Shown in pieces: positions 45,964 to 55,361 of a stretch of 64,000 nucleotides of DNA. The notes under the pieces are model-generated. The model was not told the DNA's origin. It was given only the letters and a program-made list of their open reading frames with translations, and did no database searches. Each line of letters opens with the position of its first letter. The first letter of the stretch is position 1. Source of the DNA: Methylomonas montana (lineage in GTDB: Bacteria; Pseudomonadota; Gammaproteobacteria; Methylococcales; Methylomonadaceae); NCBI RefSeq assembly GCF_030490285.1, contig NZ_CP129884.1, forward strand, positions 2,542,001 through 2,606,000, read 5' to 3'. The translations under genes were made by a program, and so were the position numbers.

Positions 45964-46923
45964 TTAAAGCGATGTAACTCCAAAAAAACTTTGCAATTCC
46001 GAGATAAGCTGACGCTCTTGATCAAACTTACGCGGGTAATCGAAATGCCCGGCATCCAGCACGAACAACGATTTATCGGCCGCCCAGGCATTGTAAATCG
46101 CAAACTGTCCCGGCGGCGCGACGACCGGATCGAATAACGCTACGGCCGCATGCAAAGGCTGCCATGCATAACGTGCGGAAACAGCGGCATCGTAATATGC
46201 CAATGTGTCAAATACGTGATGATGCTGTTGACTATAAGCCTTTAACGCGGCGGCACTGCCGCTGGTCGGCAAGCTTAAGCGCAAGGGCTGATTGCCGAAC
46301 GTCGGCACATTGAGATGAACCCGTTTAATCCTATCGTCCCACGGTGCGGCCAAAGCGCCGATACCGCCACCAAAACTGATGCCCATGTAGCCGATACTAT
46401 CAACCATTGCCGGATAATGCTTGGCCAGTGCAGATACCGCCAACCAAAGATCCTCGACACAGCCGCCAATAATATAGTTTTTAGGATGATCGATACCGTG
46501 TACGACGTGCTGACTCGGCTGATCCGGAAAATTATCGCAGCGACTACGCGATATGCCGCGAAAGCAAGGGAACAATAATGCCGCACCAGGGATTTGCAAA
46601 TGATAATCCGGCTGCTCTCTGCCGCCATAGCCATGGCCGACGACAATGCATTGGGTGATGAGTTGCGATTCCGGCTCCAACAACCAACCTGCTATCCGGA
46701 TGCCATCGGTAGACTGATAACTGATGTCGTAAACCTTATACCCTGCCCGTAGGCATTGGTAATTCAAAATAAGTTGCGGCGATTGAGCGAGGGTTGCTTG
46801 GTATTTATCCCGCCAAAACAGACTGAAATCGTCCGGCTCCTGCGGTGCGGGAACACTTAACAAATCGTCAAGACTATAACCATAGCCAGGATCATAATTG
46901 TAATAATGATCGAATGAACTCAC
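45964..46923 (-). CDS. Acetyl xylan esterase-like hydrolase
   Basis: A 319-residue alpha/beta hydrolase of the AXE1/cephalosporin-C deacetylase group. It shows the family N-terminus (PDDFSLFWRDKYQATLAQ), oxyanion region IVVGHGYGGREQPD, RGISRSRCD, nucleophile GISFGGGIGALAAPWD and the C-terminal His in DAGHFDYPRK. It has no signal peptide, so it acts on intracellular acetyl esters. Its 3-base gap to the downstream esterase suggests co-transcription. Confidence 0.82.
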   Translation of the reverse strand: MSSFDHYYNYDPGYGYSLDDLLSVPAPQEPDDFSLFWRDKYQATLAQSPQLILNYQCLRAGYKVYDISYQSTDGIRIAGWLLEPESQLITQCIVVGHGYGGREQPDYHLQIPGAALLFPCFRGISRSRCDNFPDQPSQHVVHGIDHPKNYIIGGCVEDLWLAVSALAKHYPAMVDSIGYMGISFGGGIGALAAPWDDRIKRVHLNVPTFGNQPLRLSLPTSGSAAALKAYSQQHHHVFDTLAYYDAAVSARYAWQPLHAAVALFDPVVAPPGQFAIYNAWAADKSLFVLDAGHFDYPRKFDQERQLISELQSFFGVTSL

Positions 46924-46994
46924 TAACGACCGGCCTGATTAAAAATGAGTGCGGCCTAATTCAGACCTAATTTCGGAAAAGAGCGTCAATCAAA

Positions 46995-47016
46995 AGTGGC
47001 GACTGCTGTCGCCACT
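46995..47016 (-). terminator. Intrinsic terminator of ihfB
   Basis: AGTGGCGAC and GTCGCCACT form a perfect 9-bp stem with a TGCT loop. On the minus strand it is followed by TTTTGATTG. It lies about 75 bases past the ihfB stop and ends the housekeeping block. Confidence 0.8.
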
Positions 47017-47091
47017 CGAGAATCATATACACACAACGCGACTTGAAATCATAAAACGTTGCAGCGGTGCTTACCGCGTCAATAGTGGATA

Positions 47092-47397
47092 TTAATCGAC
47101 AATTTTAAATTTTTCCCTGGAAGCATCGACCATATCCCGTAACTCCTTTCCCGGTTTAAAATGCGGCACATGCTTCTCTGTTAAAGAGACGGAATCACCG
47201 GTTTTGGGGTTTCGTCCCAAACGAGCGGAACGATGGTGCAAGGAAAAACTGCCAAAACCTCTAATTTCTATCCTATCGCCACTTGCCAGCGTATCGCTCA
47301 AGTGGTCGACAACGCATCTGACTGCTAATTCAACATCTTTAAGCGCGAGATGAGGCTGCTTTCGTGCCAGCATCTCTATCAATTCTGATTTCGTCAC
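47092..47397 (-). CDS. ihfB: Integration host factor, beta subunit
   Basis: A 101-residue DNA-bending protein. It begins (V)[16 protein letters not shown] and has the HU/IHF signature [20 protein letters not shown] followed by NPKTGDSV. The GTG start at 47397 gives the normal length; an ATG at 47430 would put the start inside the terminator hairpin between rpsA and this gene, so it is rejected. The gene lies directly after rpsA, as in many gammaproteobacteria. Confidence 0.93.
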   Translation of the reverse strand: MTKSELIEMLARKQPHLALKDVELAVRCVVDHLSDTLASGDRIEIRGFGSFSLHHRSARLGRNPKTGDSVSLTEKHVPHFKPGKELRDMVDASREKFKIVD

Positions 47398-47419
47398 ATC
47401 CAGCCCTGAATAATCAAAA

Positions 47420-47450
47420 AAGGGTGGCATGAGTAACTCATGCCACCCTT
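47420..47450 (-). terminator. Strong hairpin between rpsA and ihfB
   Basis: AAGGGTGGCATGAGT and ACTCATGCCACCCTT form a perfect 15-base inverted repeat around one central base, followed on the minus strand by TTTTTGATTA. It lies 14 bases after the rpsA stop. It should end most rpsA transcripts or lower ihfB expression relative to rpsA. Confidence 0.85.
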
Positions 47451-47463
47451 GGAGATGGTTTTA

Positions 47464-49125
47464 CTACTTATCCATTTGTTTAAAGATGTCGCCTAATGTC
47501 GCTGTACCGGCATTTTGTGACGAGTAATCTTTAATGGCATTTGACTCTTCTTCAACGTCTTTCGCTTTGATAGACAAAGAAATAGACTTAGTCTTTTTGT
47601 CAACACCGACAAATTTGGCTTCGATCTCGTCGCCTTCTTTCAACAAGGTACGCGCATCTTCAACGCGATCGCGTTGAATCTCGGAAGCTCGCAAATAGCC
47701 TTCGACATTGTCGGCCAAGGTAACGACAGCGCCTTTAGCATCGACTTCTTTGATGACGCCTTTGACTAAGCTGCCTTTTTCATGAACGGCAATATAGTTT
47801 TGGAAAGGATCTTGTTCCAGTTGTTTGATACCCAACGAAATACGCTCGCGCTCGGAATCGACAGCCAGAATCACAGTCTCGACTTCATCGCCTTTTTTGT
47901 AATTGCGAATGGCTTCTTCGTCGTTCTCATTCCAGGAAATATCGGACATATGAACCAAGCCGTCAATGCCGCCGTCCAGGCCGATGAAGATACCAAAATC
48001 GGTGATCGATTTGATTTTGCCTGAGATTTTGTCGCCTTTGTTATGAGTAGCGGCAAATTCATCCCATGGGTTGGAACGGCATTGTTTCATGCCCAGTGAA
48101 ATACGACGACGTTCTTCGTCAATTTCCAGAACCATGACTTCAACTTCGTCGCCCAATTGGACCACTTTGGATGGGTTGACGTTTTTGTTGGTCCAGTCCA
48201 TTTCGGAAACGTGCACCAAACCTTCGACACCTTCTTCGATTTCCACGAAGCAACCGTAGTCAGTCAGGTTATTAACTTTACCGAACACGCGAGTGCCGGC
48301 TGGGTAACGACGGGCGATGTTTTGCCATGGATCTTCATCCATTTGTTTCATGCCCAACGATACACGGGTTTTATCTTTATCGAATTTCAGGACTTTAACT
48401 TTAACTTCCTGACCGATTTCTACACACTCGGATGGGTGACGGACGCGGCGCCAAGCCATGTCGGTGATGTGCAACAGACCGTCGACGCCGCCCAGATCGA
48501 TAAACGCACCGTAGTCGGTGAGGTTTTTAACGATACCGGTAACAATCGCGCCGTCTTGCAGCGTTTTAACCAACTCTTCGCGTTCTGCGCTGTATTCGCT
48601 TTCGACCACCGCACGACGCGACAACACGACGTTGTTACGTTTTTGGTCGATTTTGATGACTTTAAATTCCAGATCGCGATTTTCCAGGAAAGCGGTATCG
48701 CGGATAGGACGAACGTCAACCAGAGAGCCTGGCAAGAAGGCGCGCAACGCACCGACTGCGACCGTGAAACCGCCACGTACTTTGCCATTGATACGGCCAA
48801 CGATGGTTTCTTGAGTTTCAAAGGCTTTTTCCAGTTCCGCCCAAGCTTTACTTTTCTTGGCTTTATCACGGGAAAGAAGAGTGGCGCCCAGGCCATCTTC
48901 AAATAAATCGAGAGCAACCTCAATTTCGTCGCCTACATTGACCTCAAGGTCGCCGTCGGCATTCAGAAATTGCCATTTTGGAATGACACCTTCTGATTTG
49001 GCTTGTGTGCTGACGATAACAAATTCGTTTTCGATATCAACAACAGTACCAATTAACATTGCGCCAGGACGCATTTCGGTCTTGGCATAACTCTCTTCAA
49101 ACAACTCTGCAAAGCTTTCGCCCAT
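47464..49125 (-). CDS. rpsA: 30S ribosomal protein S1
   Basis: A 553-residue protein with six S1 RNA-binding domains; repeated blocks such as [40 protein letters not shown] and [20 protein letters not shown] are visible. It recruits mRNA to the 30S subunit. Start 49125 ([16 protein letters not shown]) follows GGGAAAG and matches the family; the longer frame to 49215 adds an unrelated leader. It follows cmk by 95 bases, a gap likely to hold its own promoter or autoregulatory leader. Confidence 0.97.
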   Translation of the reverse strand: MGESFAELFEESYAKTEMRPGAMLIGTVVDIENEFVIVSTQAKSEGVIPKWQFLNADGDLEVNVGDEIEVALDLFEDGLGATLLSRDKAKKSKAWAELEKAFETQETIVGRINGKVRGGFTVAVGALRAFLPGSLVDVRPIRDTAFLENRDLEFKVIKIDQKRNNVVLSRRAVVESEYSAEREELVKTLQDGAIVTGIVKNLTDYGAFIDLGGVDGLLHITDMAWRRVRHPSECVEIGQEVKVKVLKFDKDKTRVSLGMKQMDEDPWQNIARRYPAGTRVFGKVNNLTDYGCFVEIEEGVEGLVHVSEMDWTNKNVNPSKVVQLGDEVEVMVLEIDEERRRISLGMKQCRSNPWDEFAATHNKGDKISGKIKSITDFGIFIGLDGGIDGLVHMSDISWNENDEEAIRNYKKGDEVETVILAVDSERERISLGIKQLEQDPFQNYIAVHEKGSLVKGVIKEVDAKGAVVTLADNVEGYLRASEIQRDRVEDARTLLKEGDEIEAKFVGVDKKTKSISLSIKAKDVEEESNAIKDYSSQNAGTATLGDIFKQMDK

Positions 49126-49220
49126 CTCTACTTTCCCAAACTTGTTAAGACTCAAACAAGCTTTCTCTTCTCTGAAATTAAAAAAAGCCATCGATAATGA
49201 TTCGATGACCACCATTAGTC

Positions 49221-49877
49221 TTAATTGACTAAATTTACTACCTGATCAATCACTTGTTGAATAGTCAAGCTGGAAGAATCGATATAATGCGCACCTTCCG
49301 GCACGGTGAGCGGAGCCGCTGCTCGCTGCTGATCGCGTAAATCGCGCTCTTCTATTTCCCGAGTGATTTGTGAAAGATTAGCATCAATTCCCTTGTCAAT
49401 CAACTGTTTATATCGTCTTTCCGCCCTTTCCTCGGCGCTGGCGGTCAGATAAACCTTGATTTTGGCATCCTGAAATACCACGCTACCCATGTCCCGACCA
49501 TCAGCCACCAAACCTGGAAGTCTTTGAAAATCCTTTTGTTTTTGCAATAACACAGCCCTCACATCCGGATATGCGGCGATGATGGATGCGGTATTGCCGG
49601 TGGTTTCGGTGGCCAATTGCCCGGTAATATCAATGCCGTCCAGCTTAACGATCAACTCGTCGCCGCAATCGAATTCTAACGACATGGCTTCAGCGACGCG
49701 GCAAATGGCAGCGGTGTCGGCTAAATCCAAACCAGACTTTAAAACCGCGACCGCCAGCGAACGATAAATCGAGCCGCTATCCAAATAATTCCATCCTAAC
49801 AACTTTGCAACGGCACGGCTGACCGTGCCTTTACCGGCGCCACTCGGGCCGTCTATCGTCAATACCGGTACTTGCAT
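49221..49877 (-). CDS. cmk: Cytidylate kinase
   Basis: A 218-residue kinase that phosphorylates CMP and dCMP using ATP. The P-loop is [18 protein letters not shown]; the NMP-binding and lid areas include [12 protein letters not shown] and [17 protein letters not shown]. It starts one base after the aroA stop, in the conserved order aroA-cmk-rpsA. Confidence 0.95.
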   Translation of the reverse strand: MQVPVLTIDGPSGAGKGTVSRAVAKLLGWNYLDSGSIYRSLAVAVLKSGLDLADTAAICRVAEAMSLEFDCGDELIVKLDGIDITGQLATETTGNTASIIAAYPDVRAVLLQKQKDFQRLPGLVADGRDMGSVVFQDAKIKVYLTASAEERAERRYKQLIDKGIDANLSQITREIEERDLRDQQRAAAPLTVPEGAHYIDSSSLTIQQVIDQVVNLVN

Positions 49878-49878
49878 C

Positions 49879-51195
49879 TTAAAAGCTCGTCAACGCTAGA
49901 CCAAGTTTTGTGGCCAAGTCGCGGAACTCAGGAAATGAAGTGTTCACGTTCGCGCAATCCTTAATCGTGATCGATCCAGCAGCGCGCAAGCCGGCAATCG
50001 AAAACGACATCGCAATTCGGTGATCGCCATGAGATTCAACTTCGCCAGTGCCAATGTGGCCGCCGCCGTTAATCACCATGCCGTCCTTGGTAGGTTGAGC
50101 ATCGACACCTAGAATCTGTAAACCATCAGCCATCACTTGGATACGGTCGGATTCTTTAACCCGCAATTCCTCCGCACCGGTCAATACGGTTTGGCCTTCC
50201 GCACAAGACGCTGCCACGAACAATACCGGAAACTCGTCGATAGCCAACGGTACCAGATGCTCCGGAATATGGATCCCTTTCAACTGTGCAGAACGCACAC
50301 GTAAATCGGCAACCGGTTCGCCGCCTACTTCTCTTTCGTTCAATACTTCAATATCGGCACCCATCAAGCGCAAAATATCGATCACGCCGGTGCGAGTCGG
50401 ATTGATACCCACGTGACGTAATGTCACATCGGAATCCGGTGCGATACTGGCGCCGACTAGAAAGAACGCCGCAGAGGAAATATCGCTAGGTACGTCGATT
50501 TGCGTTGCAGTGAGTTTGCCTTGGTTATTGATACGCGCGGTACTGCCTTCGCGTTGCACTGGATAGCCGAAACCATTCAGCATCCGCTCGGTGTGATCGC
50601 GAGTCGGCGCCGGTTCGGTGACGCTGGTTTCGCCTTCGGCATACATGCCGGCCAGCAATAAACAGGATTTGACCTGGGCGCTAGCGATAGGCATGTCGTA
50701 ATGAATACCTTGCAATTTGCCGGCTTTGCCTTTGATATGCAGTGGCGCAGTACCGTTTTCTTGTGTAACGATCTCGGCACCCATCAGCGCCAACGGCGCG
50801 GTCACCCTTTTCATCGGCCGCGATTCCAGCGATTTATCGCCAGTCAACACGCTATCGAACGGCTGGCCCGCCAATAAACCGCTCAGCAAACGCATCGAGG
50901 TACCGGAATTGCCTAAATACAGAGGTTTTTCCGGCGCTTTCAAGCCGTGCTTGCCGACACCGTGTATCGTCACTTCGCCATTAACCGGCCCTTCAATCTT
51001 CACGCCCATGGCCCGGAACGCTTCCAAGGTCGAGATCGCGTCTTCTGCGTTTAAAAAACCGGTGACATGCGTGACGCCTTCCGCCAGAGAGCCCAGCATA
51101 ATAGAGCGATGCGACATGGATTTATCGCCTGGCACACGGATTTCGCCGCGCAAACTACCGCCCGGCTGCACTTGAAAAGTAATGGTTTGTGACAT
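49879..51195 (-). CDS. aroA: 3-phosphoshikimate 1-carboxyvinyltransferase (EPSP synthase)
   Basis: A 438-residue enzyme of the shikimate pathway. It has the two-lobed EPSP synthase layout, with PGDKSMSHRSIMLGSL near the N-terminus, YLGNSGTSMRLLSGLLAGQP at the PEP site and VKESDRIQVMADGLQILG in the second lobe. GDKSMSHR and GDKSLESRPMKR resemble class II enzymes more than the E. coli type. The start at 51195 (MSQTITFQVQPGGSL) is preferred; the frame is open to 51306 but this overlaps tyrA. Confidence 0.95.
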   Translation of the reverse strand: MSQTITFQVQPGGSLRGEIRVPGDKSMSHRSIMLGSLAEGVTHVTGFLNAEDAISTLEAFRAMGVKIEGPVNGEVTIHGVGKHGLKAPEKPLYLGNSGTSMRLLSGLLAGQPFDSVLTGDKSLESRPMKRVTAPLALMGAEIVTQENGTAPLHIKGKAGKLQGIHYDMPIASAQVKSCLLLAGMYAEGETSVTEPAPTRDHTERMLNGFGYPVQREGSTARINNQGKLTATQIDVPSDISSAAFFLVGASIAPDSDVTLRHVGINPTRTGVIDILRLMGADIEVLNEREVGGEPVADLRVRSAQLKGIHIPEHLVPLAIDEFPVLFVAASCAEGQTVLTGAEELRVKESDRIQVMADGLQILGVDAQPTKDGMVINGGGHIGTGEVESHGDHRIAMSFSIAGLRAAGSITIKDCANVNTSFPEFRDLATKLGLALTSF

Positions 51196-51205
51196 GTTAA
51201 TCTTC

Positions 51206-52081
51206 TTAGTCTTCTTGTTGATCGAGAAAACGCTGCCGGGCATTTCTGGCATACGTAAAGGTTTCGAATAATTGCGCAGCCTGATCGTCGACCAGCAATT
51301 GTTCAATTTTGCTTAATTCCGCTTGAAACTGGCGAATCAAGGGCACGATTTCCTGTTTATTGGCCAGACAAATGTCCTGCCACATGGTCGGATCGCTGGA
51401 AGCGATACGACTGAAATCCCTGAAACCGCCGGCGGCATATTTAAATATCTCGCGCTGTTCGTCCTTGCGCCCCAACAGGCCAACTAATGCAAAGGCCAGA
51501 ATATGCGGCAAATGACTAGTCGCCGCCAATACGGTGTCATGATGTTCCACCGACATCACCGAAACGCTGGAGCCGATCTTTTCCCAAAACAGGCTGATTT
51601 TTGCCAGCGCCTGTTGATCGGTGCTTTCTAATGGCGTCAATATCAGGCGCCGATTGACAAACAAATCGACGGTCGAGGCATCGACGCCGCTACGCTCGGC
51701 ACCGGCAATCGGATGCGCCAGCACAAAATTCGTCGGCACGCTGCCGAAAACCGCTTCCAGCGCCGACACCACACTGCCCTTGGTGCTGCCAGCATCGCTA
51801 TAAAGGCTGTCCGGGTTCCAGTACGGTTTAATTTGTTCGAAAATGGCTCGCATGCTGCCAACTGGCGTGGCGACGATCACGTAGTCAGTATTTTGCAACG
51901 CGGCCGCGATGTCGGTGTAAAACTGGTCGATAACACCCAGTTGTTTCGCCAACTGCATATTCGGCAGATTTTTTTCCCGGCCGTATGCGACAACCTCACG
52001 GCATAAACCTTGGGCACGCGCGGCTCTGGCAATCGAACCGCCGATCAAACCGATGCCGATAATGCACAGGCGGTTAAACAC
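51206..52081 (-). CDS. tyrA: Prephenate/arogenate dehydrogenase
   Basis: A 291-residue NAD(P)-dependent dehydrogenase of tyrosine synthesis. IIGIGLIGGSIARAARAQG binds the nucleotide, VLAHPIAGAERSGVD and SHLPHILAFALVGLL form the active-site region. It is a stand-alone dehydrogenase without a chorismate mutase domain. A GTG start at 52081 overlaps the hisC stop by 8 bases. The C-terminus ends 10 bases before aroA. Confidence 0.92.
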   Translation of the reverse strand: MFNRLCIIGIGLIGGSIARAARAQGLCREVVAYGREKNLPNMQLAKQLGVIDQFYTDIAAALQNTDYVIVATPVGSMRAIFEQIKPYWNPDSLYSDAGSTKGSVVSALEAVFGSVPTNFVLAHPIAGAERSGVDASTVDLFVNRRLILTPLESTDQQALAKISLFWEKIGSSVSVMSVEHHDTVLAATSHLPHILAFALVGLLGRKDEQREIFKYAAGGFRDFSRIASSDPTMWQDICLANKQEIVPLIRQFQAELSKIEQLLVDDQAAQLFETFTYARNARQRFLDQQED

Positions 52082-53177
52082 CGCTCAGCACCTCGCGCAA
52101 TGCTTTTATGAATATTGCGTTTTCACGTTCGGTGCCGATGCTGACCCGCAAATGCTTGGGCATTTCATAGTTGGCCACCGGCCGCACGATCACACCCTTG
52201 CGCAGCAAAGCATCGTAAATCGGCAAAGCCGGCTGCTTGACATCGACCGAGACAAAATTACCGAATGAAGGAATCCACGGCAAATCCAATTCCTTAAACG
52301 CGTCGGTCATCTGCGCCATGCCGGCATTGTTAAGCGTCACCGTCTGATTTAAATAGTCGGTATCGTCCAGCGCGGCTTCCGCTGCGGCTAAAGCCAGCAT
52401 GCTGCAATTGAAAGGCTGACGAACCCGATTTAACAAATCGGCGATGTCCGGCGAAGAAATTCCGTAACCGATGCGCAATCCCGCCAGGCCGTATGCCTTG
52501 GAGAAAGTGCGAGCGATGATCAGATTCGGATATCGAATCGGCCAATCCAGCGATTCTGTTCTAGCCGCGGGATCGACAAACTCGTAGTAAGCCTCGTCTA
52601 ATACGCACAACACATGAGCCGGCAAACTGGCAATGAAACTTTCCAGTTCGTCTTTATCCAGCAAGGTACCGGTCGGATTATTGGGATTGGCAATAAACAC
52701 CACACGGGTGCGCTCGGTAATCTGCTCGCGCATCGCCGCTAAATCGTGGCCGTAATTTTTGGCTGGCACCACTTTGGCTTTAGCACCTACCGCTTGCGTC
52801 AAAATCGGATACAGCGCAAACGCATGCTGGGAAAACACCACTTCCAATTCCGACGTGACGAAAGTACGCATCACCAATTCCAGAATTTCACTGGAACCGT
52901 TACCCAGGGTAATTTGCTCGGGCGCCACATTTAATTTAGCGGACAGCGCTGCTTTCAACGCAAAACCGCTGCCATCGGGATAGCGGGTCAATTCCGGCAA
53001 GGCCGCTTGAATGGCGGCGGCGACTTTGGCACCGGTACCCAGAGGATTTTCGTTGGAAGCCAGTTTGATAACTTCTGCTATACCCAGTTCACGTTGCAAT
53101 TCGTCGACCGGCTTACCGGGCACATAAGGCACCAGCTGTTGAACGCCGGCGATAGCAAGTTCTAAAAATTTATTCAT
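52074..53177 (-). CDS. hisC: Histidinol-phosphate / aromatic aminotransferase
   Basis: A 367-residue PLP-dependent class I/II aminotransferase. The PLP lysine is in RTFSKAYGLAGLRIGYG; SNENPLGTG and ANPNNPTGTLL are family motifs, and the C-terminal LRVSIGTERENAIFI contains the substrate Arg. In this conserved cluster the enzyme is usually named HisC2 and is thought to serve aromatic amino acid transamination as well as histidine synthesis; the sequence does not separate these roles. Confidence 0.9.
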   Translation of the reverse strand: MNKFLELAIAGVQQLVPYVPGKPVDELQRELGIAEVIKLASNENPLGTGAKVAAAIQAALPELTRYPDGSGFALKAALSAKLNVAPEQITLGNGSSEILELVMRTFVTSELEVVFSQHAFALYPILTQAVGAKAKVVPAKNYGHDLAAMREQITERTRVVFIANPNNPTGTLLDKDELESFIASLPAHVLCVLDEAYYEFVDPAARTESLDWPIRYPNLIIARTFSKAYGLAGLRIGYGISSPDIADLLNRVRQPFNCSMLALAAAEAALDDTDYLNQTVTLNNAGMAQMTDAFKELDLPWIPSFGNFVSVDVKQPALPIYDALLRKGVIVRPVANYEMPKHLRVSIGTERENAIFIKALREVLSGV

Positions 53178-53187
53178 CGATTAAAAA

Positions 53188-54273
53188 TTAAATAACGGCT
53201 TTTGGATAAGAGCCGAGGATTTTCAACATTTTGACGTTGTTTTGCAGAGTTTCCAGCGCTTTGGCGACATCGGCATCGTCGCGATGACCTTCGATATCAA
53301 TAAAAAACACGTATTCCCACAAGCCTTGGCGGGATGGCCTGGATTCGATGTGCGCCATACTGATGCCGTATTCGGCGAACGGCCCCAAAATTCTGTACAG
53401 CGCGCCCGACTGATTGCCGGTCGAAACCAGAATCGTCGTTTTATCCGCGCCGGTGGAGGCCGGTTGCTGTTTGCCGATGACGATAAAACGCGTGGTGTTA
53501 TTGGATTCGTCCTCGATATGTTTTTCGAGGATATTCAATTCGTATAACTCGGCCGCCGTTAGTCCGGCAATCGCAGCTTTAGTATGATCCAAGGACGCCA
53601 ATCGAGCCGCTTCGGCATTGCTGCTGACCGGGCTGCAAGGCACACCGGGCAGATAGGTATTCAGCCATTGCCGACATTGCGCCAAGGACTGTTGATGCGA
53701 ATACACTTCGGTAATCCCATGCAGGGAATCCATCTTGCCCAACAGATTTTGATGGACCCGAATTTCCACTTCGCCGCAAATTTGCAAGGAGGTAGTCATA
53801 AAGCGATCCAGGGTATGCGCAATCACGCCTTCGGTGGAGTTTTCCACCGGCACCACGCCGAACTGGCAATGCCCGCTTTCCACCGCCAAAAAAATCTCAG
53901 GTATCGTCGCGGCCGGAATATCCCGCACCGCATGACCGAAATGCTTAAACGTCGCTTGCTGGCAAAATGTACCCTTGGGGCCCAAGAATGCCACTTCCAG
54001 CGGCTTTTCCAAAGCCAGACAGGCGGACATCACTTCCCGAAATAAATGGACGGCGGTATCGTCGGCCAATGGACCAGGGTTTAATTCCTTGATGCGGCGC
54101 AATACTTGCGCTTCGCGGTCCGGCCGATAAAAGCTACCGGTTTCGCCTTCGGCTTGCTTGGTTCTGGCCACTTCAATAGCGCATTGGGCACGCTGATTGA
54201 TCAGCTGTAACAGTTGCTGGTCGATGCCGTCGATACGTTCACGCAGCTCCGACAAAGGAATAATTGCCGTCAT
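53188..54273 (-). CDS. pheA: Chorismate mutase / prephenate dehydratase
   Basis: A 361-residue P-protein for phenylalanine synthesis. Residues 1-90 form an AroQ-type chorismate mutase (LRERIDGIDQQLLQLINQRA). The dehydratase domain follows, from VAFLGPKGTFCQQATFKHFG to NNTTRFIVIG. A C-terminal ACT domain (ESRPSRQGLWEYVFFIDIEG) provides feedback control by phenylalanine. It starts 8 bases after the serC stop. Confidence 0.95.
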   Translation of the reverse strand: MTAIIPLSELRERIDGIDQQLLQLINQRAQCAIEVARTKQAEGETGSFYRPDREAQVLRRIKELNPGPLADDTAVHLFREVMSACLALEKPLEVAFLGPKGTFCQQATFKHFGHAVRDIPAATIPEIFLAVESGHCQFGVVPVENSTEGVIAHTLDRFMTTSLQICGEVEIRVHQNLLGKMDSLHGITEVYSHQQSLAQCRQWLNTYLPGVPCSPVSSNAEAARLASLDHTKAAIAGLTAAELYELNILEKHIEDESNNTTRFIVIGKQQPASTGADKTTILVSTGNQSGALYRILGPFAEYGISMAHIESRPSRQGLWEYVFFIDIEGHRDDADVAKALETLQNNVKMLKILGSYPKAVI

Positions 54274-54281
54274 ATCGATAC

Positions 54282-55361
54282 TTAGTGGCTACGTTCAAAC
54301 TCTGCCATAAAATCGATTAAAGCATCGACACCGGCATCCGGCATGGCGTTGTATATGCTCGCGCGCATGCCGCCGACCGAGCGATGGCCCTGCAAGGAAC
54401 CCAAGCCATTTTTCTCGGCCAGCACCAAAAACTCTTTATCCAGAGCCGCGTCGGCTAACACGAACGGCACGTTCATTCTGGAACGGTATTCCTTGAGCAC
54501 AGGATTACTGTACAAGTTAGACTCGTCTATGGCTTTATATAATCTGGCGGCCTTGGCGATATTACGTTGTTCGATGGCTGCGACGCCACCCAGCTGTTTC
54601 AGCCATTGCAAAACCAGGCCGAGCAGATACCAGTTATAGGTCGCCGGCGTGTTCAACATCGAATCGCTTTTCGCCTGGGTTTCGTAATTGAACACCGACG
54701 GTACGCTCTTGGGCGCCAGACCGATCAAGTCTTCACGGACGATCACCACCGTCACGCCGGACGGCCCCATATTTTTCTGGGTTCCGGCATAAATAATGCC
54801 ATACCGGCTGACATCGACCGGCCGAGACAAAATGTTGGAGGACATGTCGCAGACCAGCGGCAATGCGCCGACCTCGGGAATTGCCGAGAACTCTACGCCG
54901 TGAATGGTTTCGTTGGATGTGTAATGCAGATAGGCCGCATCGGCATCGACAGACCAGTCGCTAAAGTCCGGGATCGTGGTAAATTTACTATCTTCGGCAC
55001 TGGCGACGATTTGCACGTCGCAGTATTTGCCGGCTTCCTTGATTGCGCTGGTCGACCAGGCACCGGTATTGACGTAACAAGCCTTGGCTTTACCGTTCAA
55101 AATATTCTGCGGAATCATCGCAAACTGCGCCGTGGCGCCGCCTTGCAGAAACAGCACCTTGTAGTTCGCCGGAATAGCCAGTAGCTCGATCAAATCATTT
55201 TTCATAGCTTCGGCAATCGCCATGAAATGCTTGCCGCGGTGACTCATTTCCATCACCGACATGCCGCTATCCTGCCAATTCAACATCTCTTGCTGAGCTT
55301 GCAGCAATACCGATTCCGGCAACATAGACGGACCGGCGCTAAAATTGTATATCCGTGCCAT
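54282..55361 (-). CDS. serC: Phosphoserine aminotransferase
   Basis: A 359-residue PLP enzyme of serine and pyridoxine synthesis. YNFSAGPSMLPESVL at the N-terminus, MEMSHRGKHF, the lysine loop AGTQKNMGPSGVTVV and the C-terminal GHRSVGGMRASIYNAMP are diagnostic. It abuts gyrA with no gap. In this organism it would be a second serine source beside the C1-driven GlyA reaction. Confidence 0.96.
   Translation of the reverse strand: MARIYNFSAGPSMLPESVLLQAQQEMLNWQDSGMSVMEMSHRGKHFMAIAEAMKNDLIELLAIPANYKVLFLQGGATAQFAMIPQNILNGKAKACYVNTGAWSTSAIKEAGKYCDVQIVASAEDSKFTTIPDFSDWSVDADAAYLHYTSNETIHGVEFSAIPEVGALPLVCDMSSNILSRPVDVSRYGIIYAGTQKNMGPSGVTVVIVREDLIGLAPKSVPSVFNYETQAKSDSMLNTPATYNWYLLGLVLQWLKQLGGVAAIEQRNIAKAARLYKAIDESNLYSNPVLKEYRSRMNVPFVLADAALDKEFLVLAEKNGLGSLQGHRSVGGMRASIYNAMPDAGVDALIDFMAEFERSH

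Noticed and set aside
48157-48906. 249-codon open frame on the plus strand
   Set aside because: Antisense to rpsA; Phe/His/Asp-rich shadow with no start signal.
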